Source of the DNA: Galaxea fascicularis
Taxonomy: Eukaryota > Cnidaria > Anthozoa > Scleractinia > Euphylliidae
Length of the DNA: 64,000 bases
Direction of reading: 5' to 3'
NCBI GenBank assembly: GCA_948470475.1
Contig: OX419343.1
Span: 17,136,147-17,200,146 of the forward strand
Position 1 is the first letter of the stretch. The number at the start of each line of letters is the position of its first letter. The notes beneath the pieces were generated by a model, which did not search any database, had not been told where the DNA came from, and worked only from the letters and a program-made list of their open reading frames with translations. Positions 1-13,207 of the stretch are shown here, piece by piece. The position numbers and the translations under genes are program-made.

Positions 1-1351
1 AAACAGATAAATTTTACTTACTTAATACAAATGAAACAGACGGCGCCACCAGTAAATAACATGTAAACGACGGTAAAGCATCTTCACTGCATCACATAAT
101 GTAACAAGAGCCTCAATTAAACGAAAAGGATGATGCAGTCCTTTTATCTGATTGGTTTCCTTGCTAATGGCTGTCCTCGGAACGACGAATGGATACCTTA
201 AAATGGAGGATTGTGTACATCAAGGAGGTCACAAATCAAATTTCTTGATTCGGCTGAGCCGTATTTAGGTTTTCAGTTGTCTACCAATGCACTTAACAAA
301 GCTCCTTAGATTTTTTTATAAAAGCAGAAAGTTTTTAATGTTAATTTTCAGACTCAGTTGCTGCAAAAATGAACGTAGTTCCATCCCAGGGGGAGGGGTA
401 GGGAGTACTCCGGATTTAAAGTAACTAGAAAGGATTAAATGAAAGATAAAAAATAAATTTTGTTCTTTGTAACGTAACACCAGATATCAGTGACCAGTTT
501 GAAACAGATCATTTTAAGGAACCACCACTAATATAAGAAAGGACGTTCCTTAAAAGATGTACAGGTGAGCACAAAGTTTTGCGGAGAACGGCTAGAACAC
601 AAGCGTGGGAGTAATGCGTGTCTGCAAGCCCCATTTTACACAAAAAACCTACTTGCCAAATTGTTATAAATTTATTCAAAGGTGATAGACCGCAAATAAA
701 TGTTGCTTCTAAAAATATCTGAATGTAATAACTGGTCATCAGTAGGATACCTAAACTGTGTGCAATTCCACAATCGGTTCCGGCTCCATCAAACGCTATA
801 CCAATTGCAGAACATTTTATCAGTTTAACATGTATAGTCCCCAGCGCCTGTAGTCTGACTTTGTTTAAAGTATGGGGGTACAAGTGTTATTATTCCATAA
901 ACTGTATAATCAAGGAGTCTGGCAAAGCCCCCCAGAGAGTGGTGTCATTGTAGTCATCATACAAAGTGTGTGACGTTAATGTTGAACATAATTATTCACT
1001 TTATGTGTACTGCCGCATAACTTCTCTGGGATCTTTTCTCCCATGAAGTAGCTTTATCGTTTAGGATAATGCAAATATTGTAGTTTTATTGTTTTCGTCA
1101 AATGAAACTGTACCGATTCACCATGCATTGTGAAGTATGGAGTTACACGGAAATTAAACCCTTTGTCTCAACACGACACGTTTTTTTGTTTGTTTGTTTT
1201 TTTCGTTCTGCTGCTGGTTTCCTTGCTGAAGCAAAAATTGATCTGACGTACCGTGCTACGATGATCACTTTGGCTTCTACTTTATTTTGTTAGTGTTAGT
1301 GAAGAGTGTCCAATTGTCAACTTACAATGAAATATTTATCCTTCCATTTAG
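1..1351. other. Intronic/upstream sequence of the SLC23-like gene; no exon found
   Basis: The exon at 1352 starts inside a codon, so an upstream exon must exist. I looked on the + strand of this stretch for the expected preceding transporter segment (a transmembrane region ending near a conserved HWG motif) and did not find it. The upstream exons are therefore probably outside the window. A 124-codon open frame on the minus strand (509-883) has no recognisable domain and is not called. Confidence 0.5.
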
Positions 1352-4344
1352 GACCATCGTACTTATCGCTATCTTCTCCCAATACATGAAAAACATCGAG
1401 GTGCCTTGTCCCGCTTACTCAAAGGATAAAGGAATGCACCTGATAAAATTTTCTTTGTTCAGGATGTTCCCGGTATGTTAATTATGATTATCAAACACTC
1501 ACTCATGGGTAGAAATGGGCCACTGGAGTTCAGTGTCCCCTCCGGTCGTAATATTAGTTTATTAGCGTTTAGAATTAGAAGGGAGAGGTAACTGAACACA
1601 AAAATTGTAATACAGCGTAGCTCTTTCGGCTGAGCTGAGTTCTGATCTTGCCCTTGGTGGGCCCCGGCGAACGTCAACAAGTTTACACCAAAACCAGGGA
1701 TACAGAAGGCAAATCTTGCCTACTGGCACTAAAGCGATCCATTTTATACAAGAGTTATACGAAGCGACTGGTCCTTTTAATTAACAAGTGTACCAATGGT
1801 ATCAATTGACACTTTGATTTAAGGCTCCCTCAATGCCTCACTGAAGCAACAAAATATTCGGGCAAATGAAACACAGTTAAACAATGATACTTAGATGGAA
1901 TGGGTACATAACCTTCGTGCCAACAGTTTTGGTTCAAGACGTCAACTTATTTGGCTAACTTGCAGTTTCCATTAACATGCTCTTTTCTTCCGGCAGATCC
2001 TTCTTGGCATCTTATTCTCGTGGATCATTTGCGCCATTGTGACTGCAGCTGGTGGATTTACCAGTGACGCAACCAATCCACAATATTTCGCGAGAACAGA
2101 TGCCAGAACATTTGTGTTGAACGATGCGAAATGGTTCAGATTTCCTTACCCAGGTAAAGCGCAGTCTAAATGAAAGAATGTGTGAATCAGTTTCAGCAGT
2201 GCGCAACACCGTTACAAGTCTTTGAGTCGTCACATGCAACTAAGCTAATATTAAATGAAGAATGATCCTCGCAGTTGGTAATGCAATTTATGCAATTGCG
2301 TAAAGAAGCCCGTTGACCGTTGAAGTCCTGATTTTTTTTTCAGGCTTCTTTACGCAATTTCATAAATTGCGTTCACAACTGGGAGGATCATTCTTCATTT
2401 GATTTCATTTCCGCAGATCGTATATGATTTCTTTTTCATGTACATCATTTACATTAATCTAATACTAGTGAGGTTTTTCGGATGTAAAGTTTCTTTTCCA
2501 ATTTGGATCTCAAACGCATGAAGCTGTTTTCCCCACAAAACGTAAAAACATTCTAATTTCAGCTTTTGACAAGTCAGCTGATGTGTTAATAAATTAAGCT
2601 TCTGGTTCATTGCTCTTTTTGAAATAATAAATAAACAATAAATAAGTAAATGATAATAATCTTGTGTTTGTCACGTGCCTAAAGGTCAGTGGGGCACACC
2701 TACGGTGAGTGCTGCTGGTGTGTTTGGGATGCTGGCGGGTGTACTGGCCTCTATGACAGAGTCAGTCGGTGATTACTACGCATGCGCGCGACTCTCAGGA
2801 GCTCCACCTCCCCCAATGCATGCAATAAACAGAGGGATTGGTATTGAAGGGATTGGGTGCCTGTTAGCGGGGGCCTGGGGCAGCGGAAATGGAACCACGT
2901 CTTACAGTGAGAACGTCGGAGCGATTGGAATCACCAAGGTACGGACAAGAAGTGAAGTCATAATACATATGTCTACTTAAATCTTTGATGGCAGACATGC
3001 TTCTTCTGCAGTTTGGCCACCTCAAACGTTGAATCCAATTGCAATACTGATTACAAGTAGTGCGTTTTTTAGTTTCAGAGCTTAGGTGGAAAACTCCTAT
3101 TCAGTTCTGTGTTGATGCCTCCCTCTATGACCCCTTTTATTGTCACTTAGCCTAATTCAGTATCAAGGAATGAAATTATGATTAGCATCATTGGAAATCT
3201 CGAAGACTTTAACAGGATTTAAATATGCGCCTTCTCGATGAAAGACGAGAAACACCCATCAAAACATATAACTGTACATATCCATATAATTTTTCGGATA
3301 TCTGTACATATCCGAACTGACAATCCTCGTAGTTTCTAATTGTATCCAAACTATATTCCCACAGGTCGGCAGCCGTCGTGTGGTGCAGTATGGCGCCGTC
3401 ATAATGATCCTTCTTGCCATTCTGGGAAAGTTTGGTGCTCTGTTCGCTACAATCCCAGATCCCATAGTGGGTGGTGTATTCATGGTGATGTTCGGTATGA
3501 TCACTGCAGTCGGAATATCAAATTTGCAGTTTGTGGACTTGAACTCGTCAAGGAATCTATTCATCCTTGGTTTCTCAGTTGTGTTTGGAATGGGGTTACC
3601 ATATTGGCTGGGTAAAAAGGAAAATATCGGTGTTATCCAAACAGGTAACGTTATAGAGATACACAGCCATGTCGATATTTTACAATTAAACAAGAAAACT
3701 GAGGAAAAGGAAGAGAAAAAATGTGCTACTTCCTCCTCTTCCGCCTCCTTTTTCTTCGTAGTCGTAGTCGTCGTCTTCAGTTTCTTAATCAGGGACTTGA
3801 GATTTGAGCGCGACATTCAAATCGTGTTCGCGTGCTTTAAATGATCACAAGGGACATCAGTCTTGTTTCTACGATCTTCTGATCTGCTGGAAAGCAACAA
3901 GGAAGGATGTAGGTTAAGGCGAGGTGACTGGTTTATAATAACAAATTCGTAGTCAGTCCAAGTTAGACTTATAAACAGTTCGTAGAAAAAGTAGAAATGC
4001 GGATACTTTTTCAATCCACAGGTGAAGCCGAGGTTGACCAAATCATCACTGTGTTGCTTCGAACCAACATGCTGATTGGTGGGATGATCGCCTTTATTCT
4101 GGACAATACAATCCCTGGGACACCTGAGGAGCGTGGCATCACGGTATGGCGCCAGAACACTGAACATGGCGGGAAGCGCATCCACGTGTATGACCTGCCG
4201 TTTGGTTTGAGAAAGTTGAGTACTTACAGGTTCGCCAAGTATCTTCCGTTTTTGCCATATTACCCTGATGGGAATGTCTACAGCGCTGAAGTAGAATTGA
4301 AACAAGTGTCAACAACAGCACCGGCCTATGATGTTGAGGAATAA
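1352..4344 (+). CDS. SLC23A: SLC23-family nucleobase/ascorbate transporter, 3' part (five exons)
   Basis: Exons 1352-1472, 1997-2153, 2685-2938, 3365-3644 and 4022-4344 have GT-AG borders and consistent phases and give the C-terminal 377 residues. The protein is a multi-pass plasma-membrane transporter; animal members carry ascorbate (Na+-coupled) or nucleobases. Visible family signatures, in order, are FSQYMKN, the ARTDAR segment, [12 protein letters not shown] followed by [19 protein letters not shown] and HAINRGI (the NAT signature region), [37 protein letters not shown], and [15 protein letters not shown] near the C-terminus. Substrate cannot be assigned from this part; the pattern fits vertebrate SLC23A1/A2. 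The 5' exons are missing because the window begins inside the gene. The stop is TAA at 4342-4344. Confidence 0.93.
2254..2399. repeat. Inverted tails of the tRNA-derived SINE family, in an SLC23 intron
   Basis: The segment opens with GAAGAATGATCCTCGCAG and closes with the reverse complement (GGATCATTCTTC), with further inverted homology through the AATTTATGCAATTGCG part. These are the 3' tail sequences of the tRNA-like family seen at 20.1-21.15 kb and 48.9 kb. Here two tails face each other and the tRNA-like body is lost. Confidence 0.65.
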
Positions 4345-6011
4345 CTAACAACACCACGTTAAAATATGTAATGTAGCAAATTTGAGCCTTGTATTTTTCA
4401 TAGAGGTGATAACAAACTGAAGGAAAGAACGTTAAGAGAGAATCTGGACATGTTTCGATCTGATTTGAATAGCCTTACTGAGTAGCACTTTCCTCGCATT
4501 GACGCACAAGAATCTTGAACAATAAACAAAAATAATACATAACCAAATTTACACGTTTTCTTCTCTTGAGCTGAGGTCCTCAGTTAAATCGAAAACTTTT
4601 TATGTAATCAATACGGTTAACAAAATTACACAGAAAAACGTTTTGATTAGGGGTTCCTGCAATAAGTAATGTTTAAAAAACGAGCAGCAGTGAGTGTTTT
4701 ATAAACACGTCTACGAGTTTTTTTAAACAGCTTCAAAAACGTTTGTGGTAGATCTATTCATTTGAAAAATAATCGTTGGTTTTATTATTATTTTTCCAGA
4801 TAGTATCGGCTCTAAAATTTAGCTTCTTTAACTTCTTTTGTATTTTCTCTATGAATTATAGAAGGCATCAATGCACCATTGCGCTGTTGCTATTCCAATA
4901 CAAATTCAAAACAAAAATAATCGATAAGTAAAGCCCATAAGCGGAAGACGTTAGCAACTGCTTCAACTGATTTTCACGGATTTAAAAAAGCTTTGAGCAT
5001 ATGCAGTGATACGCCATTTCATTAGTCGCAGGTTTTAGCTATGAATCTTGGTAAAATCGTCAACTGCAGCTACGAAGAGAATTTCTGCGTTGTTGCTCGT
5101 AGTGTTCCTAAGTGTGAACAAACAACTCAACTATCATGTGAAGAGACTTTCTCAAAGTGCGTTTTTGTTTTTATCTTCGTCGCTCATTTAAGTCGACGTG
5201 GCAGCTACTCCAACATGTGAAGTGAACAGCACTTCAGTGTTGTCAGCTGGAAAGCAGTTAGTTTTGCCCGTAGAAATCAATGTCATTATATAATTAAAGA
5301 AAAAAGGCCTAACTAGGGTTTCTTTATTTGTATTGGCTTGTACTGTATTTCACATCTTTTTTATAATTGCTTTCTTTGCTAAATTAATATTTAAGCTTAA
5401 TTAAAAACAACGAACATTTTGAACACAGTGCTGCGTACACGAACGTAATTCGTCTTATAAGAACGATAGGGGAAATAACAATTTTCGTAGTATTCAGGGG
5501 TGAATTTGATAATCCTTGTCCAACGTTCGAGGCCAGGTTTTGCAACAAATTCTCATTTTGTTGCAAACAACGTTGGAAATGTTCACAAACAGGGTCACAT
5601 TATGACAGTTGTGAACTTAACAATGACACTGCACTATCTACACATTTAGATCCCTCAAGTCCACATACATTATATCTTGCATCCCTTCCAATTCAGACGA
5701 GCTACATAGCTCCCATGAGTTATAACAGATCCGACTTTGGCACAACACAGTAGCGCCTTTTAACACACACGCTGTGATATGACAAAAAGGCTCAATCAGG
5801 GCATGAATCGCCGCCATATATTACAACTTTTTCCCTATCGAAACAAATCACTCCTCTGCCGAATCCCTGAAGACACGACTAAAGTTAAGTCCTGACATCA
5901 GTCCGACAATCCTGCAATATTTTCGTCCTCTTAAAGAATCCATGGAAATAAACTTCAGTCTTGAGGGTTCTCAGACATTATTCTACTTTGAAAGCGTTGG
6001 CTAAGTTATCA
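4345..6011. other. Intergenic space between SLC23-like and GALNT gene 1 (3' ends converge)
   Basis: This holds the 3' UTR of the transporter and, on the other strand, the 3' flank of the first GALNT gene. I see no further coding exon with support. A 59-codon minus-strand frame beginning ATGGCGGCG near 5820 and ending near 5647 has coding-like codons but no recognisable family. Confidence 0.4.
4521..4526 (+). terminator. Candidate polyadenylation signal for the SLC23-like gene
   Basis: An AATAAA hexamer lies about 180 bp after the stop codon of the transporter, a normal 3'-UTR distance. AT-rich DNA produces such hexamers by chance, so this is only a candidate. Confidence 0.4.
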
Positions 6012-9000
6012 TCAGCTCTCTGTAAATATCCATTCTTGGTCAGCCGAGTAATTACATTTCTTCATGGCCACTTCATTTCTGCCAGTTTGAAGTTCGATAC
6101 ATTTCCCTTCCCTGTTTTGAAGTTTTCCCTAAAAAACAAAAAGAATCAAGTAAACCAAACAGGGTCAGTCAAACTAGTGAATCGTTTTGGGGACTCGGTT
6201 TTAAAATACTGGGCACCATTGAAGTAGAGTGATAGTACGAACAGACTTTGAGGTAACAAAACGTACGTGAGGTGGTGGCATATACAAAAAACAGGTCACT
6301 GGTAACAAGTAGGGTTAGGTTAAGTGTTACGTCTGGGTTAGATTACGGTTTTCTACCCTGTGACCTGTGTTTTGTACCTGCCGCTGGAGACGTGCTCTTT
6401 AGTTAGAGCCACCAGCCATTCCAATACACGTAACATCCCAGTGGCTCTTAATTCTTTTAACACTCCTTACTCTCTGATGTAAAACTCTCCAGGGAATAAT
6501 GAAATCAATGTCTGCTAAAACTGATGCGCTGGAAGAGATACCTTGATTTCCCCCTGACCCTAGGAAATCGTTGAGTGTCATCATAAACTTACCTTGGATA
6601 CCGTCCATTGATCTGCAGCCTCATCACACATCACAATTAACAAACTGCTACCCGATGCCTCGATACAGAACAAACTACCTTGTTCGATACTCAGCCGATG
6701 ATCCTTCGTTACGAAAAATTGCTGCAAAACAAAAATGAAAGAGCACACGATATCGCACACAAAAAGGTTTTGTTAATTGTTTAGTCTCGTTCCTCTCCTT
6801 GTCCAACAATGACAGCGATACGGATGGTGACGATACCAACCGAGATTTACTCTCGCACCAAATTTTTAATACTGAGACTCAGAAGAAGCAAGGTACCGTC
6901 TGGAGCCATGAAAGACATTATGCCATTTATGTCATTAAAAAGTAAATACAATACTCGACTCCAGAATACCAAGAATTACGCAAAAAAGGGACTTTATAGC
7001 CACAGCAACTACAAATTGAACGTGGAAAATGGGATTATAAGATTTTGTCATTTAAATGTATTAAGTGATTTCTCAAGGCTGTTACATTCATTCTTGTACA
7101 AAAGACACCAGTAACTGAACTAGAAAACTAACGCCACACGCTTTATTTGTACAATACCTGATTTCCTCCCATACCATGACAAGGTGATACACCTAGTTCT
7201 TCACGAAATGACCGCGCCATGGTGTCCAAACAGTACCCAGATTTGGGATTACGGACCTAAACAGAACATATAACATGCCAGACACCGGCGGTCAACAAGC
7301 AAAAGGTGACGTAATCGTCTCTTCACTCTTCTATTTCAGTTTTCTTTTTGGGTCAGCCATTACAAACCCAGAAAAACGCATAATGAAGAACTTCACTGAT
7401 TTAATTCCATATATAATCAAAGAAATCAATGAACAATGGTCAGAGATTTTGATTAAAGACAATCTATGACAGGCTGTTCAAGAAGTGTATAAAAGGGGAC
7501 AGAAAAGGAGTATAATATAAAGCCTAAAAAAAAAACAAGCTTACGGAGGTATGACTGCCGAACACGTGTGTATGTATGTGCTTGTCTCCATATGATGGGG
7601 ACATTCGTATCAAGAATCTCAGGTATATTTCATTAACTTATACGAGGGATATCATGTAAAACATTAATTGAGTAGTCAATCGGACATGGCCATTACATAG
7701 CTAGAGATGGACAATGAACCTTTCAAAATACATCAGTATCAACTCAAATTTATTTAACGCACTGCCCATGTTCGCAATTTATCAAAAGGAAAAGAACTGT
7801 TCTCTTACTTCGCCATGTGCCAGGTAGTCAGTGCCTGGAATCTGTTGGTCGGGATAGATGTTTTCTAAGTACCATTTGAAACTTTTACACTTCAACCTCT
7901 TTCGAAGCTCTAATCTTGATGATAAATCTCCATGGTTTACCGTCTTCAAGTCTACTCTCTTCGTAAACACGAACCTTTTGTAGTCATCCATCCACACGTG
8001 CACAACACGTGCAAGGTTTACAGTCACCTCTTGATAGCCACCAGGAAACTTGTATGGGAAACGTGAGCGAAACACATGACCAACACGTGAGCAAGGCACG
8101 ATTTCTAGTTTTCCACCGCACTGCCATATCTGGGTGCGATACGGAAAAAGAATGCGTTAACCCAAGAATTATTTAAATCAATGGGTCTTAAGGCACACAG
8201 ATTTCCCCTTACGATTCACACATCGTGTCATCGTTTTGTCGATAAAGATGTGGATATTAAATGGCTATTCGCTTTGACTTTCTATAATTTTTTAAGCTTT
8301 TAGTTTCTAAGAGAAATGTTACTCGGTCCGCTTCTTCTCTATTACATCAGAAGAAAAAGGAAGCGGCTTGGAGTAACTAGTAACTATCCTCACGTATTTT
8401 CTTACCCGAAAAGACATCTCTAGGTTTTCTCCTCCCCAAACGTCCATCCCTGGGTCATATGATCCAGAATCGTAGAAGTACTTGCGGTCAATAGCAAAAA
8501 GACCTCCTGCCATTGTGGGAGTCCTACAGTCAAAAGTAACAGACATACCTTATTAATTCTTGTAATTATACTACAATCAATAACTAAATGGCCTTTTTTC
8601 AACAAATGTTCACCTTCGGAAAGGAAGATATTCAGTAGCCTTACTTGTTCGGAAAATTAATATTTGTCTGTAGTATGTGCCTGCCGTTTTTATTTGTTAT
8701 TAGGCAAGTAGAAATTGCACTGCTGGTTGTCAAGACGACGTCCACTTTGGCCCATTCAGCTGCTGTTGTTTTCGACTCAATTTATACTATAGTTGAGAAG
8801 TTGATTCCCTGAGAATTCAAGGAAAGAAAAGCTGACCCTCGAGAACACGAACCGGATCGCGGGTAAATGTTTCAATGTTGTCTCTCTTCCTTTTCATTTC
8901 CTCGTTCACTCCAGACCAAGTTTCACAAAAATTATGACTGTTTAGCGGTCTGAGTGATCACTGCTAAACACAAGCATTCCCTGCAGACGAACATGATCCT

Positions 9001-12000
9001 ACCACTAACTGATGGCTAAGAATCTTATCAGAAGGTCTGAATGGGGGGGGGGGGGGGGGGGGGTCCACATGTCGGTTGTCGGTTAAAATTTTCGATCTTT
9101 GTCGATTGTCGGTCAATTTCAGTTAATAATTAAAAATGCAAGTTAAACATTCACATTTATTATATCAGTGGCGTAGTTTTAAGACTTAAAACACTAGACG
9201 AAATGTCAAACTTGTAATACTGATTCATTATTTGATTGCACTCAAACCTCGTTACTCGGTTTTTTAGCAGCCTGATAGTCTTCCCCACTTTTGTTTGCGA
9301 GTCTAGTATGCCGATAAAATCACCAAAAGTTTTATTCTAGATGTGAATTTGATGTGGATTTGTTTTCCTGTCGATTACAGGGCATCGAAATAAATCAGGA
9401 GAGAAACGCCCACTCTCTGAGCCCTTAGGATGCGTAGTTTTCTTAGCTACGGAAGTATTTCTTTTCCCCAAGACGTCCACAAACACTTACTCTCGTGGCT
9501 TTACTGGGGAACCCGGTTTCAATGGCGTTCGATGGCGACCTCTTCACCTTTTCGGAAAAAAACGATGACTTTAATTTATGGCCCGACTGCATGAACAAAC
9601 AACACGCAGTAAAAATATAACAACAGGGCGTCTCGTAGGCTCGTAGCCGCTGTTCTAGAAATGAGCCCCCCCCCCCCCCCCCCCAATGCTCCCCGAAAAG
9701 GAGGATCCCGGGGCTTTAACTGAAGTAATTTGAAGAAAGGAAATTCTGTAATTGACTAAATTTGGAATTAATGTTGTTACGTCTGGTGAAATAGAGCCCA
9801 CCAAAGGATCTGGACATTCCTGAGCTAGAAATAAATTCAAAATGCTGTTCTTTCTGAACACAAACATCTCTATAACGTCGGTCTGTGTCGACTATTAGAA
9901 TTTGTTTGTCGCTAGTCGGTAACTTTTTCCTCGTTTTGTCGGTAGTCAGTAATATTTTTCGCCTTTTGTTACTAGTGGGTTAACCCCATTCAGACCTTCT
10001 TATCAATTGTTTTCTGAAGAGTAATCATTTACAAACCTTATTGGCTGACTCAAATCTTGGCGTTGGTTTCGTATGTTCTGTGGCAGGGAATGCCAAGTAA
10101 ACTGCATATCCCAGCTGAAGCCGCCAATAACCTCAGCAGGTGTCTGAGAATAGGAAAAGTCTGAAGAGCTTATAATATCTATCACCGGTACAGCTACAGT
10201 GGTATGGTCCTGGCGGATCCTGTCCAGCAGGGGCTCTAACCAGCCGACATTCGCTTCACAGTGAGCGTCAAGGAACGTTAACACATGGGCCTTAGCTGCT
10301 TCGGCTCCCAACAGACGAGCTCGTATGAGCCCCTCTCTCTTTGTTGTCCTAAGAATGCGAACCTTGCCTAACTTTGCTACGTAAACCTCTAGTGGCTTTT
10401 TCAAATGATCTGAGAAAGAATAACGAAATCAGAATTTATGGTTAAACGATAATATCTTTACGAATTTCCTGCGTGTACGACCCATTAGTAGTAAAGCCAG
10501 CACAAGTCTAACTTAATTTTAAGCAAACTTCACTAATCAGTTAAAAAAAAGGTCGAGACAAAAGCGTTCCCCCATGATCAGGTCCCAGTTAGCTTGATAG
10601 TTCAAATAGGGGATTCGCGAACATTCCAAGTTGCGAGAAAGCCAGATGATTATGACCATATCTCTGTAAGTGGGATTGAGATAGAGGTAATGATTAAGAT
10701 AAGGATTTTTTATCCTAATTTAGACTGCACCAAGAGAGGCATCTTCTCTTGACTGCACTTACCACCATCATTGCACGTGTCCTAATCTTTCTGTTATTTC
10801 ATATGCGATTCTCAATTTAAACCTGAATTCATTTTCAAGCTCTCCTTGCCAAACTGATAAACCCAGATTCCACGAGGGTCTTTTTCCCACTGATTGGATA
10901 TCTACACGACTTATCACAATATACGCAAAGTATAATTCACTTGTAACAGGACAATAATCTTCATGGATGCTTACCGAATGTACTGAAGTCATCAATGAGT
11001 ATAATCTCCTTCAAGAGGTGTGGTGGAGAGCGAAGTAATACAGTGTGAACGGTGCGCAACAACGTGGACCACGCCTCGTTATGAAAACAGATAATCACAC
11101 TGGTAGTAGGCAGATCAGACACTGGATACGACTTACCGTCACACCTGAGGGGTAAATACAATATTGAAAAAAGTGTCGACTAAAGATACTCTTCAACAAA
11201 TTATGAAATTTAAAGCCAGTTCAAAAGCAAGTGGTTTTGGACGAGTTGCAGCAGCAAGTTAGGTACCCCTCAGAATTTGCATTCAACTTTTAACCTGACA
11301 AATTATTCGTCTGACAGATAGGTCAAATCGATAGCGACAGCCACTTAGTATCGGCGAGCTTATATTCGCTGGCCCTTCCCTCTGTCACGCAACGCTACGC
11401 AGCGTTGCGTGTCAAAGAGAGGGGCCAGAACTGAACTAATGAACCGAAAGCAATTCACCTTTACACAACGGAGAAGTTGAGTGTTACCAACCCCTTTCCA
11501 AGTGCAGAAGTCTAGATAGCGACATGTAAGTTATGACCACGGGTCGAACAAGGGACACAAACTTGAGCATGCAGATTACACCAAGTAAGAAAAGTGAAAA
11601 CACGTACGAGTAATGGACGTCATAGGCTTACCATTCTCTGTATATGAGGTGGACTGTGCATTTGAATGGTTTTTAATTTTTTTTAAGGCTTTTTAAACTG
11701 ATTAAAAATAAATGAACCTGATATCGAACTTAATTGTTGTGTACTCATTTCGCTCATTTGACGATTATTAAATGACCTACTACGTCAGGTGGCTAGTGGC
11801 GCCGCTAGATTTTTTTCAATATCAAATTTTAGGCACTACTTCCCTGCTAGCGGTCAGGTGTCTCACGGCGAGGAATAAACGAGACCTCTGCTAACAGGGA
11901 AAAGTACTGCACGCGTAGCGAAATAAAACGTGATAGAATACGCGATCTATATATCAAGAAGTTGCCAATGTGGATGTGACAGTATCGAGAAAAAAATTGC

Positions 12001-13207
12001 TTTCACTGAGTTTTGTAATCGTTTAACTCTAGCAATACAAGAAATAACCACAGTTTTTCTCAAACAATATCAACTCAAAGTAATATCTACGTATTTTGAA
12101 ACGAACCAAATTTGTGCCTCAAACATGTGGGTGAGAATAACCAATATATAGCGATATTGGGCCTTTTCCTGTCGATATTAAACTGGAAAGTGGATAAATT
12201 TTCAATTTAAACCCGTGGATAAAAACCTTAAGAGTGACGATCTAAATACGGTGTTTTTCGTGGTGCCCTAACGACAACTGCAGGTGGTATGATAACTTTT
12301 CGAGTTATAGTGAGGTGAAATCGTAAAAGTCTGTTAAGAACAGTTGAACCAAATGAAAGCCCAGAAATTCCTTTATACTAGGTGGCTTTTATCAAGTGCT
12401 AGCCGCTTTGAATTGAAAGCTGAGGAGTGGTGATAGCACTTACTGCCAATAGTTGGAACTTCCCTTTGGTACGCAACGCCGGTTCAAGTATATTATCTTC
12501 ACTTACCCAGGACTTCTGGTATCCGGAATAAAACGCACGAGTGAAATCTTCTGACTCACATACTCATTAAAGGCGTATTTATTGTAACCTTCCTTTTCGT
12601 TCTTTTTTTCACCCTGTGGAACAACTACTGCTTTTCCGTGCTCTCCAGGACCATTCGGGTCTCGGGATTTAATGTCGAGTAAATTCGGAACGTGCTCAAC
12701 ATCATTCGCGCCCTCTAATCCTCTCCTCGGGTTTTCAGTCTGAATGGTCTTTACTGCTGAATTTTGCTTTTTCTTGAGAACTTTCGGTTTTTTCTTAGCC
12801 TTTTCCACGCTTGGTGATTTAAACAGTTGAAGTTTATTCAAAGAATCATTTTCAATTTCGCCAATGAAGTCATTTTTAACAACTTGCTTGTCCGGGTCTT
12901 TTTCTTTGTGTTGTACAACCTCCTTGTTTATGGTATCAAGTTCCTCTTCAAAGTCTTCGACCTCGGAAATTCCACGTGGCAATAACTTATGCACCTTATT
13001 TCCGTCCTCCAGTTGCTGCTCAAATCCAGGTGGAAACTTTTCATTTTCCTCTCGTAATCTACGAGCTAGTTTCACTTCATGTGCAGCGAAATTCCCTTGA
13101 TATGATATGAGTATCACAGTGTTAAATGCAAACCAAAATAAAGACGTCAGTAAAGCGACAACAATCACTTGCCGAGGCTTGTGAATTTGAGGACAAGCGA
13201 AGGCCAT
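6012..13207 (-). CDS. GALNT: Polypeptide N-acetylgalactosaminyltransferase, gene 1 (675 aa, eight exons)
   Basis: Exons in transcript order are 13207-12507, 11144-10975, 10409-10037, 8523-8406, 8129-7809, 7256-7158, 6721-6593 and 6128-6012; all phases close. The enzyme transfers GalNAc from UDP-GalNAc to Ser/Thr, starting mucin-type O-glycans in the Golgi. Residues 14-36 form a type II signal anchor. A long charged, lysine-rich stem runs to about residue 230. The GT2-family catalytic domain follows: [23 protein letters not shown], the metal-binding DxH as DAHCE (about residue 337), WGGEN, and the CSRVGHVFR block. A C-terminal ricin-type lectin domain covers residues 561-675, with an alpha repeat (CLDT...CHGMGGNQ), a beta repeat that reads CIEA rather than CLD, and a gamma repeat (KCIEL...QEWIF) in the last exon. 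The stem is longer than in GALNT1-type enzymes. The exact vertebrate orthologue is not decided. The ATG at 13207 is the first before the anchor. Confidence 0.93.
6264..6380. repeat. Short inverted repeat in last intron of GALNT gene 1
   Basis: ACAAAAAACAGGTCAC near the left end pairs with GTGACCTGTGTTTTGT at the right end, with CTACCCT/AGGGTTAG also mirrored inside. It looks like a small foldback or MITE. It lies between the beta- and gamma-repeat exons. Confidence 0.5.
9031..9999. mobile_element. Non-autonomous DNA transposon with GAAGGTCTGAATGGGG inverted ends
   Basis: The left end GAAGGTCTGAATGGGG (9031) matches the inverted right end CCCCATTCAGACCTTC (to 9999). A 6-bp direct repeat TTATCA lies immediately outside at 9025-9030 and 10000-10005, as expected for a target-site duplication. 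Subterminal zones carry many GTCGGT/GTCGRT words on both sides. Homopolymer G (after 9042) and C (about 9667-9684) runs lie inside. No transposase frame is visible. It sits in intron 3 of GALNT gene 1. Confidence 0.75.
11371..11426. repeat. Near-perfect palindrome
   Basis: GGCCC...CTCT at the left mirrors AGAG...GGGGCC at the right, and the centre reads CACGCAACGCT-A-CGCAGCGTTGCGTG. It can form a stable hairpin or cruciform. It lies in intron 1 of GALNT gene 1 and is probably a MITE remnant. Confidence 0.65.

Noticed and set aside
509..883. 124-codon minus-strand open frame near the left edge
   Set aside because: No recognisable domain, no splice support, and it lies where an SLC23 intron is expected. 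Its hydrophobic patches are not arranged as in a known receptor family.
3259..3816. 185-codon minus-strand frame overlapping an SLC23 exon
   Set aside because: It is antisense to a clearly coding transporter exon and includes a low-complexity tract; a shadow frame.
6399..6608. Minus frame after the beta-repeat exon of GALNT gene 1, at first considered the C-terminus
   Set aside because: It lacks lectin gamma-repeat features. The exon at 6012-6128 (KCIEL...QEWIF) fits the family and joins in phase 0.
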